This document shows, piece after piece, positions 54,576-55,949 of a DNA stretch of 55,949 nt. Origin of the DNA: an uncultured Bacteroidales bacterium (GTDB lineage: Bacteria; Bacteroidota; Bacteroidia; Bacteroidales; F082); assembly GCA_946407975.1 (NCBI GenBank), contig CAMJQC010000012.1, positions 1 through 55,949 on the forward strand. The letters run 5' to 3'. Position 1 is the stretch's first letter. Each line of letters begins with the position of its first letter. A model generated the notes under the pieces. It did not search any database and had not been told where the DNA came from. It saw only the letters and a list, made by a program, of their open reading frames with translations. The position numbers were made by a program, and so were the translations under genes.

Positions 54576-55893
54576 GAAAGCATTTCAAAGGATTTATACT
54601 CATCTGTCAGCCATCACCAAAGCCACAGTCTCTCTTGAGGCTGATGGCGTCTCCAACGACGAGTTGGCACTTGTGGCCGGTCGTCTGGCACAGGTGGTGA
54701 AGATTAAGGACAAGAACATCACCTTGCAGGTGTTTGGCGGCACGGAAGATATCCCCACCGATGCCGAGGTGACTTTCTTCGGCGAACCGCCTGCGCTGAA
54801 CGTCAGCGAAGACCTGGCAGGCCGCTTCTTCAATGCCTATGGTGACCCCATCGATGGAGGTCCGGCTGTAGAAGGGGAGAAGCGTCAGATTGGCGGTCCT
54901 TCTGTCAACCCGTATAAGAGAAGACAACCTTCGCAATTGATTCCTACGGGTATCGCTGGCATCGATTTGAACAATACTTTGGTCTCCGGCCAGAAGATTC
55001 CTTTCTTCGCCGACCCCGACCAACCTTATAACCAGGTGATGAGCATGGTAGCCCTGCGTGCCGATGTGGATAAGATCATCCTCGGCGGCATGGGCTTGAC
55101 CAACGACGACTACCTGTTCTTCAAGAACGAGTTCGAGAGTGCTGGCGCCCTGCATAAGATCATCAGCTTCGTGAACACCACCGACCAGCCGCCTATCGAA
55201 CGTCTGCTGATTCCCGACATGGCCCTTACCGCTGCCGAGTATTTCGCTGTGGATAAGAACGAGAAGGTGTTGGTGCTGCTTACCGACATGACGCTTTACG
55301 CCGATGCCTTGAGTATCGTGAGTAACCGTATGGATCAGATTCCTTCCAAGGACTCCATGCCAGGCTCACTTTATTCCGACTTGGCCAAGATCTACGAGAA
55401 GGCCGTTCAGTTGCCTGATGGCGGTTCTATCACCATCATCGCCGTGACGACTTTGAATGACGGTGATATCACCCACGCTATCCCTGACAACACGGGTTAT
55501 ATCACCGAAGGTCAGCTGTTCCTGCGTGCCGACCCCGACTCGGGCAAGGTCATCGTCGACCCATTCCGCTCGCTGTCGCGTCTGAAACAGTTGGTGCAGA
55601 ACAAGAAGACCCGTGAGGACCATAGTGCCGTGATGAACACTTCCGTGCGACTTTATGCCGATGCTGCCAACGCCAAGACCAAGTTGGAGAACGGCTTCGA
55701 CTTGAGTGACTACGATTTACGTTGTCTTGATTATGCCAAGGAATACGCCACGCGTCTCCTAGCCATCGACGTCAACATCTCCATTACCGAGATGCTTGAC
55801 ACAGCTTGGGAACTGTTCGCCAAGTATTTCACCAAGGCTGAGACCGGTCTGAAAGAATCGTTGATTCAGAAATATTGGAAAGAAAAAGCGTAA
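54568..55893 (+). CDS. ntpB: V/A-type ATPase regulatory subunit B
   Basis: A 441-residue non-catalytic subunit, which lacks a P-loop as expected. It shows GRFFNAYGDPIDGGPAVEGE, PYKRRQPSQLIPTGIAGIDL and the arginine-finger region VDPFRSLSRLKQLVQNKKTR. A strong AGGAGG Shine-Dalgarno (54553-54558) lies inside the end of ntpA, unusual in this phylum and fitting re-initiation at the overlap. Confidence 0.96.
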   Translation: MSEKAFQRIYTHLSAITKATVSLEADGVSNDELALVAGRLAQVVKIKDKNITLQVFGGTEDIPTDAEVTFFGEPPALNVSEDLAGRFFNAYGDPIDGGPAVEGEKRQIGGPSVNPYKRRQPSQLIPTGIAGIDLNNTLVSGQKIPFFADPDQPYNQVMSMVALRADVDKIILGGMGLTNDDYLFFKNEFESAGALHKIISFVNTTDQPPIERLLIPDMALTAAEYFAVDKNEKVLVLLTDMTLYADALSIVSNRMDQIPSKDSMPGSLYSDLAKIYEKAVQLPDGGSITIIAVTTLNDGDITHAIPDNTGYITEGQLFLRADPDSGKVIVDPFRSLSRLKQLVQNKKTREDHSAVMNTSVRLYADAANAKTKLENGFDLSDYDLRCLDYAKEYATRLLAIDVNISITEMLDTAWELFAKYFTKAETGLKESLIQKYWKEKA

Positions 55894-55896
55894 GCC

Positions 55897-55949
55897 ATGG
55901 CTATCAAGTTCCAATATAACAAGACTTCGCTGAATGAGCTGAACAAGCA
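55897..55949 (+). CDS. ntpD: V/A-type ATPase subunit D, start only
   Basis: The first 17 codons, MAIKFQYNKTSLNELNK, are visible before the window ends. They resemble the start of subunit D, the central rotor stalk, and the position after ntpB agrees. It begins 3 bases after the ntpB stop. Little more can be said. Confidence 0.7.
   Translation, partial: MAIKFQYNKTSLNELNK

Overview
The window looks like a chromosomal segment of a member of the order Bacteroidales (phylum Bacteroidota). Family-level gene content supports this: DUF2851, HU-CCDC81/SPOR, DUF4294, GldA-like ATPase, DUF2723, the DUF2764 subunit of a V/A-type ATPase, and the F-ATPase order atpD-atpC-orf-atpB-atpE-atpF-atpH-atpA-atpG. 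So do the promoters, which repeatedly show the Bacteroidota form TTG-N19/20-TAnnTTTG. kdsB, lptG-like and lipoprotein genes indicate a Gram-negative envelope. I cannot name a genus. I see no IS element, phage gene, integrase or CRISPR array, and almost all genes are core housekeeping genes.

Layout. 1-3741 (minus): a subtilase cut by the window edge, a DUF2851 gene and a lipoprotein 5'-nucleotidase. 3816-6353 (plus): coiled-coil protein, zapA, a 6S RNA and rny. 6423-7640 (minus): a membrane glycosyltransferase. 7722-14854 (plus): tgt-lptG, then deoxynucleoside kinase-kdsB-HU/SPOR-trmB-HerA-like ATPase. 14893-15561 (minus): pcm. 15611-19112 (plus): Gfo/Idh/MocA oxidoreductase, lipoprotein, polyprenyl sugar-phosphate transferase. 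19130-24599 (minus): DUF4294, clpX-clpP-tig behind a tRNA-Leu, and an OppC-type permease. 24660-26683 (plus): tRNA-His, ruvX, def, TPR lipoprotein. 26699-29083 (minus): metK and gldA-like. 29208-32343 (plus): rplM-rpsI-rpsB-tsf with structured leaders. 32363-44906 (minus): F1Fo-ATP synthase operon, then infB-nusA-rimP and tRNA-Gln. 45086-51332 (plus): DUF2723 membrane protein and a lipid-type acyltransferase cluster with a GtrA remnant. 51499-55949 (plus): V/A-type ATPase operon (E, DUF2764, A, B, start of D).

How it fits together. The window combines translation and its control (rplM, rpsI, rpsB, tsf, infB, nusA, rimP, def, trmB, tgt, three tRNAs), protein quality control (tig, clpP, clpX, pcm), RNA control (6S RNA, RNase Y), envelope assembly (kdsB, lptG-like, sugar-phosphate transferase, lipid enzymes, SPOR protein) and two separate rotary ATPases. 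The most interesting signals are RNA structures and small anomalies: a 6S RNA with a 14-bp closing helix and a competing 3' hairpin, a two-hairpin leader before rplM, a leader with mutually exclusive hairpins before rpsB, a Tgt that lacks its three zinc cysteines, a frameshifted and truncated GtrA gene, and a dispersed inverted-repeat element in two translation/ATPase intergenic gaps. I did not find a clearly new multi-gene system; the best candidate for uncharacterised biochemistry is the CDP-alcohol transferase/acyltransferase/GNAT-like cluster at 48409-51332.
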